DNA of 64,000 nt from Pseudoalteromonas xiamenensis (GCF_030994125.1 NZ_CP099917.1:2176001-2240000), one strand, 5' to 3'; counted from the stretch's first letter, positions 30,349 through 48,468 are shown. Notes: generated by a model not told the origin, from the letters alone. A program made the numbers and translations.

Positions 30349-30923
30349 AACAATTCCATCCGATCGGTTAAGGTTAAAACATCCTATGCAGGTCGCGATC
30401 CTGGCACAGGTGCCATTGCGAGCGCGAGATATTACTGCTGCGACTCAATAAAGTCAATCATAATCTGCTCTTCAGTGCTTGTTTTTCAGGCAAGTTGCTG
30501 AAATTTCGGCAAGGACGAATGGATGTCTTGGCAGTTCTGAGCCATCTTTGCGGCAGCGGCGCTGATCTTAAGATCAACTTGAAGATCTCGCAAGATCTAT
30601 AATGTATCGAGTTTTCCACAGTTTATGTAGATAAAGTGGCCAAAAGCTCTGGAAAACTAAAAATGATCGAATTTTCGAGGTGAGATCTTAACCAGAATAT
30701 GCTACGATCTAGATGAGTTGGTGAAAATAAATAACCTTAATAATCAACATTTTAATTTGTTTTTTGGTTGAGATCGTCTTTTTCAAAAAAGTCAATATTG
30801 AACTTGTGGATAAAGTAGCTTCATAATATCCGGCTTTCACCTCTTATTAGAACGATAATAACAGGTTATCACGTACATTTATTGATGTCCGGGGATAACT
30901 TCGATGATTACTTGGAGTGCATT
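30349..30923. promoter_or_regulatory. rpmH-dnaA intergenic region: GATC cluster and DnaA box
   Basis: 575 bases containing divergent promoters. Eight GATC sites occur between 30564 and 30775 (30564, 30572, 30584, 30594, 30665, 30684, 30706, 30772), far above chance. A perfect DnaA box TTATCCACA lies on the minus strand at 30805-30813 and a weaker TTTTCCACA at 30612-30620. Autoregulation of dnaA by DnaA and SeqA/Dam control are the simplest reading; a relic or secondary origin is possible. Confidence 0.75.
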
Positions 30924-32300
30924 GTGTATCTGTCGGTTTGGCAAAGTTGTTTATATGTATTGCAAGACGAGCTTCCAGCTCAGCAATTCAATATGTGGGT
31001 AAGACCCCTACAAGCGGAAAGCACCGAAGATACCTTAACGATTTATGCACCAAATCGTTTTGTTCTTGATTGGGTACGCGAAAAGTACCTAAACCGTATT
31101 AATGAACTGCTCGTTGAAATTTGTGGTAATGAGGCGCCAGAATTGCGCTTTGATGTTGGCAGCAAACCGATGATGCCACAAGTGCAAGCGGCTAAAGTAG
31201 ATGTAGTCAGTCAGCACAGTAATGAGCTACGTGCGCAAGAAAAACCGGAAAAAGTAGAACCTGCGCCGAAGTCTGGTTTTAAAACGAACATTAAAGAAAA
31301 TTACACGTTTGATAATTTTGTTGAAGGTAAGTCAAACCAGTTGGCGAAAGCCGCGGCTGTACAAGTCGCAGATAATCCAGGCTCGGCATTCAACCCTGTA
31401 TTTATCTATGGTGGTACGGGGTTAGGTAAGACTCACTTACTTCATGCGGTCGGCAATGGAATTTTAGCGAAAAAACAAGATGCTAAAATTGTCTACATGC
31501 ATTCAGAGCGTTTTGTTCAGGATATGGTAAAGGCGCTACAGAATAACGCGATTGAAGAATTTAAACGTTTTTACCGTAGTGTGGATGCATTGATGATCGA
31601 TGACATTCAATTCTTTGCAAATAAAGAGCGCTCTCAAGAAGAATTTTTCCATACCTTTAATGCGTTGTTAGAAGGTAATCAACAAATTATTTTGACGTCT
31701 GATCGGTACCCGAAAGAAATCGAAGGGGTGGAAGACAGACTTAAATCTCGATTTGGGTGGGGTTTAACCATCGCAATTGAGCCACCAGAACTAGAAACGC
31801 GCGTCGCAATTTTGATGAAGAAAGCGCAGCAAAGTAACATCAACTTGCCGCATGAGGTCGCTTTCTTTATTGCGAAAAAATTGCGTTCCAATGTGCGTGA
31901 GTTAGAAGGTGCATTGAACCGTGTTATCGCCAATGCGAATTTTACGGGTCGTCCGATTTCAATCGACTTTGTCAAAGAGGCGCTTCGTGACTTATTAGCG
32001 CTGCAAGATAAATTAGTGACGATCGATAATATTCAACGCACAGTAGCTGAATATTATCGTATTCGCGTGTCAGATTTGTTGTCAAAACGACGCAGCCGTT
32101 CGGTTGCTCGTCCTCGCCAAGTGGCTATGGCTTTGTCAAAAGAACTAACCAATCACAGTTTACCTGAAATTGGTGATGCATTTGGTGGGCGAGACCATAC
32201 AACCGTGCTGCATGCTTGCCGCAAGGTAAAAGCATTGCGTGACGAATCTCATGAAGTCAAAGAAGATTACCAAAACTTAATTAGAACGTTGTCATCGTAA
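30924..32300 (+). CDS. dnaA: Chromosomal replication initiator protein DnaA
   Basis: A 458-residue initiator ATPase. The GTG at 30924 is chosen because GGAG stands 6 bases upstream and the next residues ([21 protein letters not shown]) align with the start of DnaA domain I; an ATG at 30882 would add 14 unrelated residues. It has domain I, a variable linker, an AAA+ domain with Walker [11 protein letters not shown] and Walker B MIDDIQFF, and domain IV with the signature [14 protein letters not shown] that binds DnaA boxes. Confidence 0.98.
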   Translation: MYLSVWQSCLYVLQDELPAQQFNMWVRPLQAESTEDTLTIYAPNRFVLDWVREKYLNRINELLVEICGNEAPELRFDVGSKPMMPQVQAAKVDVVSQHSNELRAQEKPEKVEPAPKSGFKTNIKENYTFDNFVEGKSNQLAKAAAVQVADNPGSAFNPVFIYGGTGLGKTHLLHAVGNGILAKKQDAKIVYMHSERFVQDMVKALQNNAIEEFKRFYRSVDALMIDDIQFFANKERSQEEFFHTFNALLEGNQQIILTSDRYPKEIEGVEDRLKSRFGWGLTIAIEPPELETRVAILMKKAQQSNINLPHEVAFFIAKKLRSNVRELEGALNRVIANANFTGRPISIDFVKEALRDLLALQDKLVTIDNIQRTVAEYYRIRVSDLLSKRRSRSVARPRQVAMALSKELTNHSLPEIGDAFGGRDHTTVLHACRKVKALRDESHEVKEDYQNLIRTLSS

Positions 32301-32314
32301 AGGGCAAAACACTC

Positions 32315-33418
32315 ATGCAAATAACAATATCAAGAGACCAGTTTTTAAAGCCATTGATGCAAGTGTCTGGAGCTATTGAACGCAAACATACCTTGCCAAT
32401 ATTGGCGAATGTATTACTTGAAGTGAAGGACGGTATTTTGTCTATGACAGGTACTGATCTTGAAATCGAGTTAGTTGCGTGCGTTGAATTAGAGCAACCT
32501 GCACCAGATGCGAAAATTACGCTGCCAGCAAAGAAATTGCTTGATATCTGTAAGAGTCTACCTGATGGAGCTACGCTCACATTAGCGACTCAAGAGCACC
32601 AATTGTTGTTAACGAGTGGCCAGAGCCGTTTTTCATTAACAACTTTGGCTGCTGAAGATTTTCCGAATTTAGAATCTTGGGACGGTGAGGTCGAATTTCA
32701 ACTCACCAGAATAGAGCTACGCTCTCTGTTAGAAAGTACTTCGTTTTCTATGGCGAATCAGGATGTTCGTTATTACCTAAATGGGATGTCTTTTGAAGTC
32801 GACAATCAAGACATTAAAACGGTTGCGACAGATGGCCATCGGTTGGCTCTGTCTCAAACACATTTAGCTGGTTCGGTCGGTATGCAACGTCAGTTGATTA
32901 TTCCCCGTAAAGGCGTGCAAGAAATTATGCGCTTGATGATTGCGGACGATACGCTAATTACCATTCAGTTCGGGGCGAACCATATTCGTATAATCGACAT
33001 TGAATTTACATTTACGAGTAAATTAGTGGATGGTCGTTTCCCTGATTACCGTCGTGTATTGCCGCGCGGTGGGGATAAGATAGTGACAGCGAACCGAGAG
33101 TGGTTACGTAGTGCATTTCAACGTGTGTCTATTCTTTCAAACGAAAAGTTTCGAGGCGTTCGTTTGAACCTGACCAATGGTCTGCTCAAAATCAGTGCGA
33201 ATAACCCTGAGCAAGAACAAGCTGAAGAAGTCGTTGAGGTAATGTACCAGGGTGACGATTTGGAAATCGGCTTTAATGTGTCTTATTTGCTTGATGTACT
33301 GAACACGCTGAAAACCGAAGACGTCACATTTACACTGTTGGATACGAACAGCAGTGTTTTAATCGAAGGCGTTGACGAGTCAGAATCAATGTATGTTGTA
33401 ATGCCAATGCGTCTGTAG
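32315..33418 (+). CDS. dnaN: DNA polymerase III beta sliding clamp
   Basis: A 367-residue clamp (E. coli 366) of three repeated domains that tethers polymerase III to DNA. The N-terminus MQITISRDQFLKPLMQVSGAIERKHTLPIL and the C-terminal VMPMRL are typical. It lies 14 bases after dnaA, in the dnaA-dnaN-recF-gyrB operon. Confidence 0.99.
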   Translation: MQITISRDQFLKPLMQVSGAIERKHTLPILANVLLEVKDGILSMTGTDLEIELVACVELEQPAPDAKITLPAKKLLDICKSLPDGATLTLATQEHQLLLTSGQSRFSLTTLAAEDFPNLESWDGEVEFQLTRIELRSLLESTSFSMANQDVRYYLNGMSFEVDNQDIKTVATDGHRLALSQTHLAGSVGMQRQLIIPRKGVQEIMRLMIADDTLITIQFGANHIRIIDIEFTFTSKLVDGRFPDYRRVLPRGGDKIVTANREWLRSAFQRVSILSNEKFRGVRLNLTNGLLKISANNPEQEQAEEVVEVMYQGDDLEIGFNVSYLLDVLNTLKTEDVTFTLLDTNSSVLIEGVDESESMYVVMPMRL

Positions 33419-33434
33419 TTTTGAAATTCTTAAT

Positions 33435-34529
33435 ATGAGTCTTAATCAGCTCAGCCTTTCACAATTTCGAAACATTGAGGCTATTTCCTTGGAGCCTAGC
33501 GAACACATTAATGTGATCCTAGGTGCCAACGGAAGCGGTAAATCAAGCTTACTGGAAGCTATTTATTTTCTGTCTCATGGTAAATCGTTTCGAACAACTA
33601 ACTCAAAATTACTCATTCGTCATGAACAGCCTCAATGCATTGTTCATGGTAAAAAGTCTCTACATCATCTTTTAGTGCCTGTTGGTATAAGTAAAAACCA
33701 GCAAGGCGAGAGCATCATAAAAATCCAAGGTAAAGTCGCGAGACGAATGTCAGAGCTTGCGCAGTTGCTGCCCGTACAAGTTATTACCCCTGAAAGCTAT
33801 AGCTTATTTTTTGGTGGTCCAAAAGAGCGCCGTCGTTTTTTGGACTTGGGGGTGTTCCACGTGGAACATGAATTCATGTCTGCGTGGCAACAGTTTTCTC
33901 AAGTGTTAAAACAACGCAATGCGTTACTTAAAACACGGCCGCAGAAATATTCTGAACAAATTAAGTATTGGGATAAAGAATTTGTTAGACTGGCAGAGGT
34001 CGTAAATCGCTGTAGAGAAGCGTATATTAGTAGGTTTAATGACGTATTTTTTGGTAAAATAATAGCCAACTTACCCTTTGGTGAAGGGCTTGAAATTCGA
34101 TTTCAATCAGGTTGGAAAAAGGGCGAAGCTCTGCAAAACGAACTTGAAAGCCACTTTGAGCGGGATGTTAAACTTGGCTATACAAGTAAAGGTCCACACA
34201 AAAGTGACTTTAATTTTTTTACCAAAGGAATGAGCGTGGAACAGGTGCTGTCTCGCGGTCAACTTAAGCTTTTGCTTTACGCTTTAAAAATAACACAAAC
34301 TGACTTAATTGAGTCGCAAAGCAAAAAGCAGTCGATTCTTTTAATCGATGATTTACCATCTGAACTGAGTTCAGAAACAATAGAATTAGTAGCAAGACTC
34401 CTGCAGCTTTGCCAGTCACAGCTATTTATAACAGCCATTGATGAGCAAAGTATTGCACGTGTTGTGGAACCCATGGAACGTGAACTGAAAATGTTCCACG
34501 TGAAACATGGCAACCTAATAACAAGATAA
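33435..34529 (+). CDS. recF: DNA replication and repair protein RecF
   Basis: A 364-residue SMC-like ATPase that loads RecA at gaps with RecO and RecR. Walker A is GANGSGKSSLLEAI, the signature is LSRGQLKLLLYALK and Walker B is ILLIDDLPSEL. The spacing to gyrB is 12 bases. Confidence 0.98.
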   Translation: MSLNQLSLSQFRNIEAISLEPSEHINVILGANGSGKSSLLEAIYFLSHGKSFRTTNSKLLIRHEQPQCIVHGKKSLHHLLVPVGISKNQQGESIIKIQGKVARRMSELAQLLPVQVITPESYSLFFGGPKERRRFLDLGVFHVEHEFMSAWQQFSQVLKQRNALLKTRPQKYSEQIKYWDKEFVRLAEVVNRCREAYISRFNDVFFGKIIANLPFGEGLEIRFQSGWKKGEALQNELESHFERDVKLGYTSKGPHKSDFNFFTKGMSVEQVLSRGQLKLLLYALKITQTDLIESQSKKQSILLIDDLPSELSSETIELVARLLQLCQSQLFITAIDEQSIARVVEPMERELKMFHVKHGNLITR

Positions 34530-36965
<2,436 letters not shown>

Positions 36966-36985
36966 GTTTTAAAGTCCAATGAAAT

Positions 36986-37010
36986 AAGGAGGGGAAACCC
37001 TCCTTTTTTT
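36986..37010 (+). terminator. Intrinsic terminator of the dnaA-gyrB operon
   Basis: An AAGGAGGG / CCCTCCTT stem with a GAAA-containing loop followed by a T-run, 21 bases after the gyrB stop. Confidence 0.92.
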
Positions 37011-37149
37011 ATTTAAACATCCGATAAATTGCTTAAAACCTGTTAGCGCACAAGGTATACTGAGCGTAATTTTCAATCACAACAGCTCTCATCTAACGTG
37101 TTAATCGCGTCAGAGATGAGGCATTACTCTGTACCAAATAAAAGCCATT

Positions 37150-38049
37150 ATGCAAAAATACGATATTAAAACCTTCCAAGGTTTGATCCTGGCTTTACAG
37201 GACTATTGGGCACAGCAAGGCTGTGTAATCGCCCAGCCACTTGATATGGAAGTGGGTGCGGGTACATTCCATCCAATGACATTTCTAAAGTCGATTGGCC
37301 CAGAACCTATGTCAAGCGCATACGTTCAACCATGTCGCCGTCCAACAGATGGACGCTATGGTGAAAACCCAAATCGTCTCCAGCATTACTACCAATTCCA
37401 AGTAGTGATGAAACCTTCTCCAGACAATATTCAAGAACTTTACTTAGGTTCTTTGGAAGCTATGGGCATTGACATCCTTACCAATGAAATTCGTTTTGTT
37501 GAAGACAACTGGGAATCTCCAACATTAGGTGCATGGGGTCTTGGCTGGGAAGTTTGGTTGAATGGTATGGAAGTGACACAGTTCACTTATTTCCAACAAG
37601 TCGGCGGACTTGAATGTTTCCCTGTAACCGGTGAAATTACTTACGGTCTTGAGCGTCTGGCAATGTATATACAAGGCGTAGACAGTATTTACGACTTAGT
37701 TTGGACGGATGGTCCGCGCGGAAAAGTGACCTATGGTGACGTTTTCCATCAAAACGAGGTAGAGCAGTCGGCTTACAACTTCGAACACGCAAATGTCGAC
37801 GCATTGTTTAAGCAATTCGACACGTGTGAGCTTGAAAGCCAAAAGCTGATCGAAGCAGGCTTACCACTCCCTGCCTATGAGCAAGTAATGAAGGCATCAC
37901 ATGCATTTAACTTACTCGATGCGCGTCACGCTATCTCAGTTACTGAACGCCAACGTTATATCCTTCGTGTACGAGCGCTATCAAAAGCATGTGCGCAAGC
38001 CTACTATGAGGCACGTGAAGCGTTAGGTTTCCCGCTGTGTAAGGACTAA
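37150..38049 (+). CDS. glyQ: Glycyl-tRNA synthetase alpha subunit
   Basis: A 299-residue class II catalytic subunit (E. coli 303). Conserved segments include [53 protein letters not shown] and [13 protein letters not shown]. It forms the alpha2beta2 enzyme charging tRNA-Gly. Stop to glyS start spacing is 2 bases, so the subunits are translationally coupled. Confidence 0.99.
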   Translation: MQKYDIKTFQGLILALQDYWAQQGCVIAQPLDMEVGAGTFHPMTFLKSIGPEPMSSAYVQPCRRPTDGRYGENPNRLQHYYQFQVVMKPSPDNIQELYLGSLEAMGIDILTNEIRFVEDNWESPTLGAWGLGWEVWLNGMEVTQFTYFQQVGGLECFPVTGEITYGLERLAMYIQGVDSIYDLVWTDGPRGKVTYGDVFHQNEVEQSAYNFEHANVDALFKQFDTCELESQKLIEAGLPLPAYEQVMKASHAFNLLDARHAISVTERQRYILRVRALSKACAQAYYEAREALGFPLCKD

Positions 38050-38051
38050 CC

Positions 38052-40121
38052 ATGACCACTGAAAATTTAACTATTGAAATCGGTACTGAAGAATTACCAC
38101 CGAAAGCATTGCGTGGACTTGCGGAAGCGTTTGCTGAGAATTTTAAAAACGAATTGGCAAGTCTCGAACTCGCCTGTGAGTCAGTGTCTTGGTACGCCTC
38201 TCCCCGTCGTTTAGGGTTACGAGTAATTGCACTTGAAACTCAACAGCAAGATAAAGTTGTTGAAAAGCGAGGTCCAGCAGTTGCTGCTGCGTTCGACACA
38301 GATGGTAACGCAACCAAAGCGGCTGAAGGTTGGGCGCGTGGTTGTGGTATTACGGTTGACCAAGCTGAGCGCGTTGCCACGGATAAAGGCGAGTGGTTGT
38401 TACACAGAGCGAAAGTTGAAGGACAAAAGACGACGACGCTTCTGAGCGACGCAATCAACAAAGCATTGGCTAAATTACCAATTCCAAAACCGATGCGTTG
38501 GGGCGCGTACAGAACGCAATTCATTCGACCAGTTCATACGGTCGCGGCGTTGTTTGGTGGTGATGTTGTACAAGGTGAAGTGCTTGGAAAAACGATTGGC
38601 AACGAATTACAAGGCCACCGTTTCCATCATCCTGCTCGTACAACGCTTGCTCATGCGGATGCAATTTTTGACACGCTAAAAGGTGCGTATGTCATTGCGG
38701 ACTATGAAACGCGAAAAGCGATGATCCGCGAACAAATTGAAGTTGCAGCAAAAGCGGTTAATGCGGTTGTTGCGATGGACGAAGATTTGCTTGAAGAAGT
38801 GACGTCACTTGTTGAGTGGCCAGTAACGCTTACCGCGTCGTTTGAAGAGTCTTTCCTTGAAGTACCCGCAGAAGCGTTAATTTGTACAATGAAAGACGAC
38901 CAGAAATATTTCCCATTGCTTGATGAGAAAGGCAACTTATTGAATAAGTTCCTGTTCGTTTCAAACATTGAAAGTAAAGATCCACAAGTGGTGATTTCAG
39001 GCAATGAAAAAGTGGTACGTCCGCGTCTCGCAGATGCGAAGTTTTTCTTTGAAACAGATAAGAAACACTCGTTAGAAAGTCGTCTCGCGTCGTTGGAAAC
39101 GGTCTTGTTTCAACAACAACTTGGTACATTAAAAGACAAATCTGATCGCATTTCCGCGCTTGCTGGTTTTATTGCTGAGCAATTGGGCGCAGATAAAACA
39201 CTTGCGGAACGTGCAGGCTTACTTTGTAAAACAGACTTGATGACTAATATGGTCATGGAGTTTACGGATGTACAAGGTGTCATGGGGATGCACTATGCGC
39301 GTATTGACGGTGAAGCTGAAGAAGTAGCTCTTGCTCAAAATGAGCAATACATGCCTCGTTTTGCGGGTGATGCACTGCCAACCAACCCAATCAGTTTTGC
39401 CGTAGCACTTGCGGATAAGTTTGATACGCTGGTTGGTATCTTTGGCATTGGTCAAGCACCGAAAGGGGACAAAGATCCGTTTGCGCTGCGTCGTGCTGCG
39501 ATCGGTGCACTGCGTATTATGGTGGAAAAGGCGTTGCCACTGGATTTGCTCAAAATTATCGTAAAAGCACAAAGCTTGTTTGGCGATAAGTTGTCAAATA
39601 GCAATGTAGCAGAAGACGTTTTTGAGTTTATGCTTGGTCGTTTCCGCGCATGGTATCAAGACGATGGCATTGCAGTTGATGTGATTCAAGCAGTACTTGT
39701 TCGTCGTCCTTCTTCACCAGCTGACTTTGACCGTCGCGTGAAAGCAGTAAGCCATTTCCGCACATTAGCGGAAGCGGAAAGTTTAGCGGCAGCAAACAAA
39801 CGCGTGAACAATATTCTTGCTAAGAATAACGTGAATACGGAAGCGGCTGTGAACAGTGCACTTCTACAAGATGAAGCTGAAAAAGTACTTGCAGCACAGG
39901 TTGCAGCATTGACTGCGGAACTTGAGCCTGTTTATGCTGCGGGTGACTACCAGCAAGCTTTAACACGTCTTGCTACGTTGCGTGAAGCAGTCGATAATTT
40001 CTTCGATAATGTCATGGTAATGGCCGAGGACGAAGCGGTTAAAAATAACCGACTGGCACTACTGTCTGAACTAAGCCGACTCTTTATGAATACGGCGGAC
40101 ATTTCTGTTTTACAAAACTAA
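38052..40121 (+). CDS. glyS: Glycyl-tRNA synthetase beta subunit
   Basis: A 689-residue subunit, identical in length to E. coli. It starts [19 protein letters not shown], contains HRFHHP and [12 protein letters not shown] and the HD-type region ([22 protein letters not shown]), and ends in an anticodon-binding helical domain. A terminator follows. Confidence 0.99.
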   Translation: MTTENLTIEIGTEELPPKALRGLAEAFAENFKNELASLELACESVSWYASPRRLGLRVIALETQQQDKVVEKRGPAVAAAFDTDGNATKAAEGWARGCGITVDQAERVATDKGEWLLHRAKVEGQKTTTLLSDAINKALAKLPIPKPMRWGAYRTQFIRPVHTVAALFGGDVVQGEVLGKTIGNELQGHRFHHPARTTLAHADAIFDTLKGAYVIADYETRKAMIREQIEVAAKAVNAVVAMDEDLLEEVTSLVEWPVTLTASFEESFLEVPAEALICTMKDDQKYFPLLDEKGNLLNKFLFVSNIESKDPQVVISGNEKVVRPRLADAKFFFETDKKHSLESRLASLETVLFQQQLGTLKDKSDRISALAGFIAEQLGADKTLAERAGLLCKTDLMTNMVMEFTDVQGVMGMHYARIDGEAEEVALAQNEQYMPRFAGDALPTNPISFAVALADKFDTLVGIFGIGQAPKGDKDPFALRRAAIGALRIMVEKALPLDLLKIIVKAQSLFGDKLSNSNVAEDVFEFMLGRFRAWYQDDGIAVDVIQAVLVRRPSSPADFDRRVKAVSHFRTLAEAESLAAANKRVNNILAKNNVNTEAAVNSALLQDEAEKVLAAQVAALTAELEPVYAAGDYQQALTRLATLREAVDNFFDNVMVMAEDEAVKNNRLALLSELSRLFMNTADISVLQN

Positions 40122-40125
40122 GAGT

Positions 40126-40151
40126 AAAGGCCCCACGAAAGTGGGGCTTTG
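40126..40151 (+). terminator. Hairpin terminator after glyS
   Basis: AAAGGCCCCAC and GTGGGGCTTT arms around GAAA, with one bulged G. The T-run is weak, so partial read-through into the lipoprotein gene is possible. Confidence 0.7.
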
Positions 40152-40158
40152 ATTTAAT

Positions 40159-40611
40159 ATGATGAAACACATTATTCTAGCACTTACAGTCTTACTACTA
40201 AGTGCCTGTAGTGCACAGCTGTCAAATGTCAGCGTGCGTGGTGGCAATACCACAAACTCTGTTGTAAAAAGTATTGATAGACCGATGTTTGTCCGAGGTG
40301 ATTTCACGTTGTGGGATGCGGAAGCGGTTTATCAAATGCGAGAAACGAGTGCTGGGGTTTACCAAGTACGCGTGAAGTTTACAACGCCAGGTAAGGTATA
40401 CGAATTTAAAATCGCGGACGCGAGTTGGACGGAAGGCTATAACTGCGGTTATGCGGTTGATGGCAAGCTTGCACTAGGCGAACCAAAAGTCGCCGACTGT
40501 CAGACCGTGTATAACTATTTTAGTTTTACTCCTGCACGCAAGGGAGTCTTTATTATTCAATTAGATTACCGCACACCGAGTCAACCATTGGTGTCTGTTT
40601 TGCCAAACTAG
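40159..40611 (+). CDS. Small lipoprotein with a carbohydrate-binding-like beta-sandwich
   Basis: A 150-residue protein. The N-terminus is a lipoprotein signal (HIILALTVLLLSACS, lipid-modified Cys17). The mature part resembles the early-set domain seen in pullulanase-type enzymes: FVRGDFTLWDAEAVYQM, GVYQVRVKFTTPGKVYEFKIAD, SWTEGYNCGY and a final YFSFTPARKGVFIIQLDY. It has no catalytic domain. Two Met codons open the frame; the second is equally possible. Function is unknown. Confidence 0.75.
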   Translation: MMKHIILALTVLLLSACSAQLSNVSVRGGNTTNSVVKSIDRPMFVRGDFTLWDAEAVYQMRETSAGVYQVRVKFTTPGKVYEFKIADASWTEGYNCGYAVDGKLALGEPKVADCQTVYNYFSFTPARKGVFIIQLDYRTPSQPLVSVLPN

Positions 40612-40638
40612 AGCATAGACAGAGCGCGTGTAAAAAGT

Positions 40639-40663
40639 AAAAGGGACCGAAAGGTCCTTTTTA
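40639..40663 (+). terminator. Intrinsic terminator after the lipoprotein gene
   Basis: An AAGGGACC GAAA GGTCC stem-loop followed by TTTTTATTT. Confidence 0.85.
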
Positions 40664-41017
40664 TTTAAATTGACGCGTAAAAGGTTCAAGCCAAAAAGTA
40701 GTTTTTTTAAATCAAGTATCTATTCGTAGTTTCTCTTGATTATTCAGCGTTCAAATTACAAACAACGAGGAAAAATAACGGCGGTATAGTGGGCGAGATA
40801 TCGCCAGAATATCAGCACAACCCAACATAAATATACACGGACTTAAATTGAGAGCATAAAGATGGAGGCAATTTATTCATGTGATCACATGATGTTAAAC
40901 TCTGGAATGCAATCAATTGCAAACTAACCAACTTTCACTTGTCTTGTTATTAAGCTAATTATGTTTGAGAAGGGGTGAACCGATCGTTTTTCTAATCACG
41001 ACGACCACGACTTCTCT
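40664..41017. other. Intergenic region between lipoprotein gene and tusA
   Basis: About 350 bases between convergent units. I see AT-rich sequence with no supported gene, RNA or repeat. Confidence 0.5.
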
Positions 41018-41257
41018 TTAGAGTCCCTTTTTTAGCAAGTAGCGATAAGGAACTTGCGCTACGTCTTTCGCAACTAACGTATGGTCCATAAATTCACAAA
41101 AACTCGGAATGTCACGAGTCGTCGAAGGGTCGTCCGCCAACACCAGTAGGGTTTCGCCGTCTTGCATTTTTCTTACTGTACCACGGATCATCATGACGGG
41201 TTCCGGGCAGCGAAGACCAATGGCATCTAATGTGTGATCGGGATTTTCAAAAGACAT
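41018..41257 (-). CDS. tusA: TusA/SirA-family sulfur carrier protein
   Basis: A 79-residue protein with the persulfide-carrying Cys in the motif [11 protein letters not shown] (CPxP), the hallmark of TusA, which relays sulfur from IscS for tRNA 2-thiouridine. The length equals E. coli TusA (81) within two residues. It is monocistronic on the minus strand. Confidence 0.93.
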   Translation of the reverse strand: MSFENPDHTLDAIGLRCPEPVMMIRGTVRKMQDGETLLVLADDPSTTRDIPSFCEFMDHTLVAKDVAQVPYRYLLKKGL

Positions 41258-41351
41258 AACTTGACTCGGCTTACTAATTTTGACGAAGTTGCTATTTTAT
41301 CGCGCATTCGGCGACAAATAAACCTAAGAGCGGGTTTTGCTTCTTGCAAAG

Positions 41352-41383
41352 AAAAAAGGCAAAGCACGAAAATGTACTTTGCC
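41352..41383 (-). terminator. Intrinsic terminator of the fadBA operon
   Basis: On the minus strand, GGCAAAGTAC and GTGCTTTGCC arms with a 6-base loop, followed by TTTTTTC. It lies 37 bases after the fadA stop. Confidence 0.88.
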
Positions 41384-41419
41384 CTTGGTCACCAAGTTGA
41401 ATTGAGAGTGCGTTGTTGG

Positions 41420-44762
<3,343 letters not shown>

Positions 44763-45047
44763 GCTTTTATCTCCCTCGTTGCTCACTGGTACGATGAGTT
44801 GTTATTTCGCTCAGTGTGGCCGCTTTAAAAAAAATTGCAATGAAAAATTTACCAGCAATTTACCGCGCAAACTAAAAATCGGGGCGCAGAGATGCTAAGG
44901 TGGAAGGCGTAATACTGCGTCAAGGAAACAAGCGTAGGTTCAGCTTGATTCTACTACCGTGGTGTTCTGTATAACGGACTGTTGATGCGCGCCTTTTTTC
45001 CTTCGCATCCAAAACTGTAGACGACTTCCGAGGACAATGTACTTGGT
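44763..45047. promoter_or_regulatory. Divergent fadB / slt promoter region
   Basis: 285 bases between the divergent fadB and slt genes. Promoters for both must lie here. I could not identify a confident FadR or PsrA operator. Confidence 0.45.
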
Positions 45048-46934
45048 ATGATAAAAAAATGGTTTTTGACAACAACGTGGCTAACCTTAGGGTTGGTTGT
45101 GTTGCCGAGCAAAGCGGATGATCATGATAAATTTAAAGAAGCAGAGCGCGTCGCGTGGTCGGGCAATTTTAAGGCCGTCCAAGCATCGCTCAGCGAACTG
45201 GATCATCCTTTATCCCCTTATGTAGAGATGGCCTTTTACAAACGCCATCCACACCTTCGTTATCAAAAGCAAATAGAGCATTTCTTGTCGGTTTACCAAC
45301 ACACTCCGTTGGAATGGCCGGTTCGTGAAAGTTGGTTGGACTATTTGCGTCGACATAATAAAAAAGCGCTGTTCATCAATGCCTACAAAGAAACCAGTGA
45401 CGCTGAATTGACGTGTTACTACTTACGATATCAGTTGGACTTAGGCGCACCGAAACCCGCTATTTTAGATCAAGTGGCCAAGCTTTGGCGTGTCGGTAAA
45501 TCACAACCCAAAGCATGCGACAGTTTGTTTGCGACATGGCAAAGTGCGGGCTACCTTACTCAAGAACTTGTTTGGCAACGTATAACCAGTACCGCACAAG
45601 GTGGGCAAAGTGCACTGCTTCCTTATCTCAAGACTCTATTGCCAGAAGACGAAGCCTATTTAGCCGATCTGTATTTAGCTGTCAGGCAAGATCCTAGTGC
45701 TGCCGCGGGTCTTTATCGATATAAAAATCGTTCAAGCAAAGAAGCCGAGATTGCGGTTTATGGCATGAATCGTTTGATCTGGCGCGATAAGAAGCTTGCG
45801 CTTCGGGCTTGGGATAAATTGCAAACCATGTTTGCGTTTAGCGAATCTCAAAAGTCGAAAGTTGCGTATCGCTTTGCGCTTGCGTTGGCTTCCAAGGGCG
45901 AGCCTGAAGCAGAATTTTGGTTGAATAAAGTGCCTAAAGCGTTGCGTGATGAAAAACTGATGCAATGGTTATTGGCGAACAAACTTAAACACCAAGACTG
46001 GCAAGGCATTAAGGCGCTCTTTGTGGGTCATGAACATATGAGCAGTGGTCAAAAGTACTGGCTGGCATACAGCTATAATCAGTTGGGTGAGCAAGCTAAA
46101 GCACAGCAGTTATGGCAAGATGTCGCAAACGAACGTCACTATTATGGTTTCTTAGCGGCAGGTCGACTTGGGCTGCCAACACAGCTCAACGAAGTTCCTT
46201 TAACCCTTGAGCCTGCGTTGTTGAGCAAAGTAGCGAAGGCCCCTGGCTTTAAACGTGCAAAAGCGCTGTATGAATTAGGGCGTTATACCGAAGCGCGCCG
46301 AGAGTGGAATTATTTAACCAATACCTCCAGCCAAGAAGAAAAACTTGCCGCCTCACAGTTAGCTGCGGAATTTGATTGGTATGACTCAACCATTTTCACG
46401 TTAGCGGAAATTGGCGCTTGGGATCACATTGAACTGCGTTTTCCGCTTGCATTTCAAGACTTGTTTGAGCGTTTTAGCTCAAGCAATAAAGTTGACGTGG
46501 ATTGGAGTTTTGCCATTGCCCGCCGAGAAAGCTCGTTTGCACCAGATGCGCGTTCGCACGCTAACGCTTATGGACTGATGCAGATTTTACCCAGCACAGC
46601 AAAATACATCGGTAAAAAGCGCATTTCGAATTCACGATTAATGAAACCTGAAATGAACATTCGGTTAGGGACACATTATTTGAATTACCTTAAATCGAAA
46701 AATGATGGCAATGAAATATTGGCGACGGCGTCATACAACGCCGGTTTCCATCGTGTCAAAAATTGGGTACCCAAGGAACCCATGCCGGCAGAGGTATGGA
46801 TTGAGCTCATTCCATACACGGAAACGAGAGATTACGTTAAAAATGTTTACGCCTATCGACAAGTCTATCGACAACGATTAGGCAAGAGCGATAATCTACT
46901 TAAAGAGGTGCTGGACTTGTCAATCGGTGGCTAA
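45048..46934 (+). CDS. slt: Soluble lytic murein transglycosylase
   Basis: A 628-residue periplasmic enzyme (Slt70 family, about 640) that cleaves glycan strands to 1,6-anhydromuropeptides. The signal peptide is MIKKWFLTTTWLTLGLVVLPSKA. A long alpha-superhelical U domain (about 30-450) precedes the C-terminal catalytic domain: ARRESSFAPDA (catalytic Glu), YGLMQILPSTAKYIG and ATASYNAGFHRVKNW. Confidence 0.95.
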   Translation: MIKKWFLTTTWLTLGLVVLPSKADDHDKFKEAERVAWSGNFKAVQASLSELDHPLSPYVEMAFYKRHPHLRYQKQIEHFLSVYQHTPLEWPVRESWLDYLRRHNKKALFINAYKETSDAELTCYYLRYQLDLGAPKPAILDQVAKLWRVGKSQPKACDSLFATWQSAGYLTQELVWQRITSTAQGGQSALLPYLKTLLPEDEAYLADLYLAVRQDPSAAAGLYRYKNRSSKEAEIAVYGMNRLIWRDKKLALRAWDKLQTMFAFSESQKSKVAYRFALALASKGEPEAEFWLNKVPKALRDEKLMQWLLANKLKHQDWQGIKALFVGHEHMSSGQKYWLAYSYNQLGEQAKAQQLWQDVANERHYYGFLAAGRLGLPTQLNEVPLTLEPALLSKVAKAPGFKRAKALYELGRYTEARREWNYLTNTSSQEEKLAASQLAAEFDWYDSTIFTLAEIGAWDHIELRFPLAFQDLFERFSSSNKVDVDWSFAIARRESSFAPDARSHANAYGLMQILPSTAKYIGKKRISNSRLMKPEMNIRLGTHYLNYLKSKNDGNEILATASYNAGFHRVKNWVPKEPMPAEVWIELIPYTETRDYVKNVYAYRQVYRQRLGKSDNLLKEVLDLSIGG

Positions 46935-46944
46935 CGCAGTTCGA

Positions 46945-46964
46945 CGACGATGCGTCGTTTTTGT
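46945..46964 (+). terminator. Intrinsic terminator after slt
   Basis: ACGACG ATG CGTCGT hairpin followed by TTTTTG, 10 bases beyond the slt stop. Confidence 0.75.
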
Positions 46965-47006
46965 TTAAGGCCTATGATAGACTCAAAACCATAACGTATA
47001 AAATGA

Positions 47007-48341
<1,335 letters not shown>

Positions 48342-48446
48342 GCATATAATCCGAGTACAAATTGTACGATACGCATCAGCTGAGTAGGGCGTATTGGGTA
48401 ACGTAATGTTATTACCCGATACTCCTTACCATAGATCGATGAGCGA

Positions 48447-48468
48447 AAAGGGGGCAATGGCCCCTTTT
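48447..48468 (+). terminator. Hairpin terminator after pepQ
   Basis: AAAAGGGG and CCCCTTTT arms around a short loop, between pepQ and yigZ. Confidence 0.7.
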
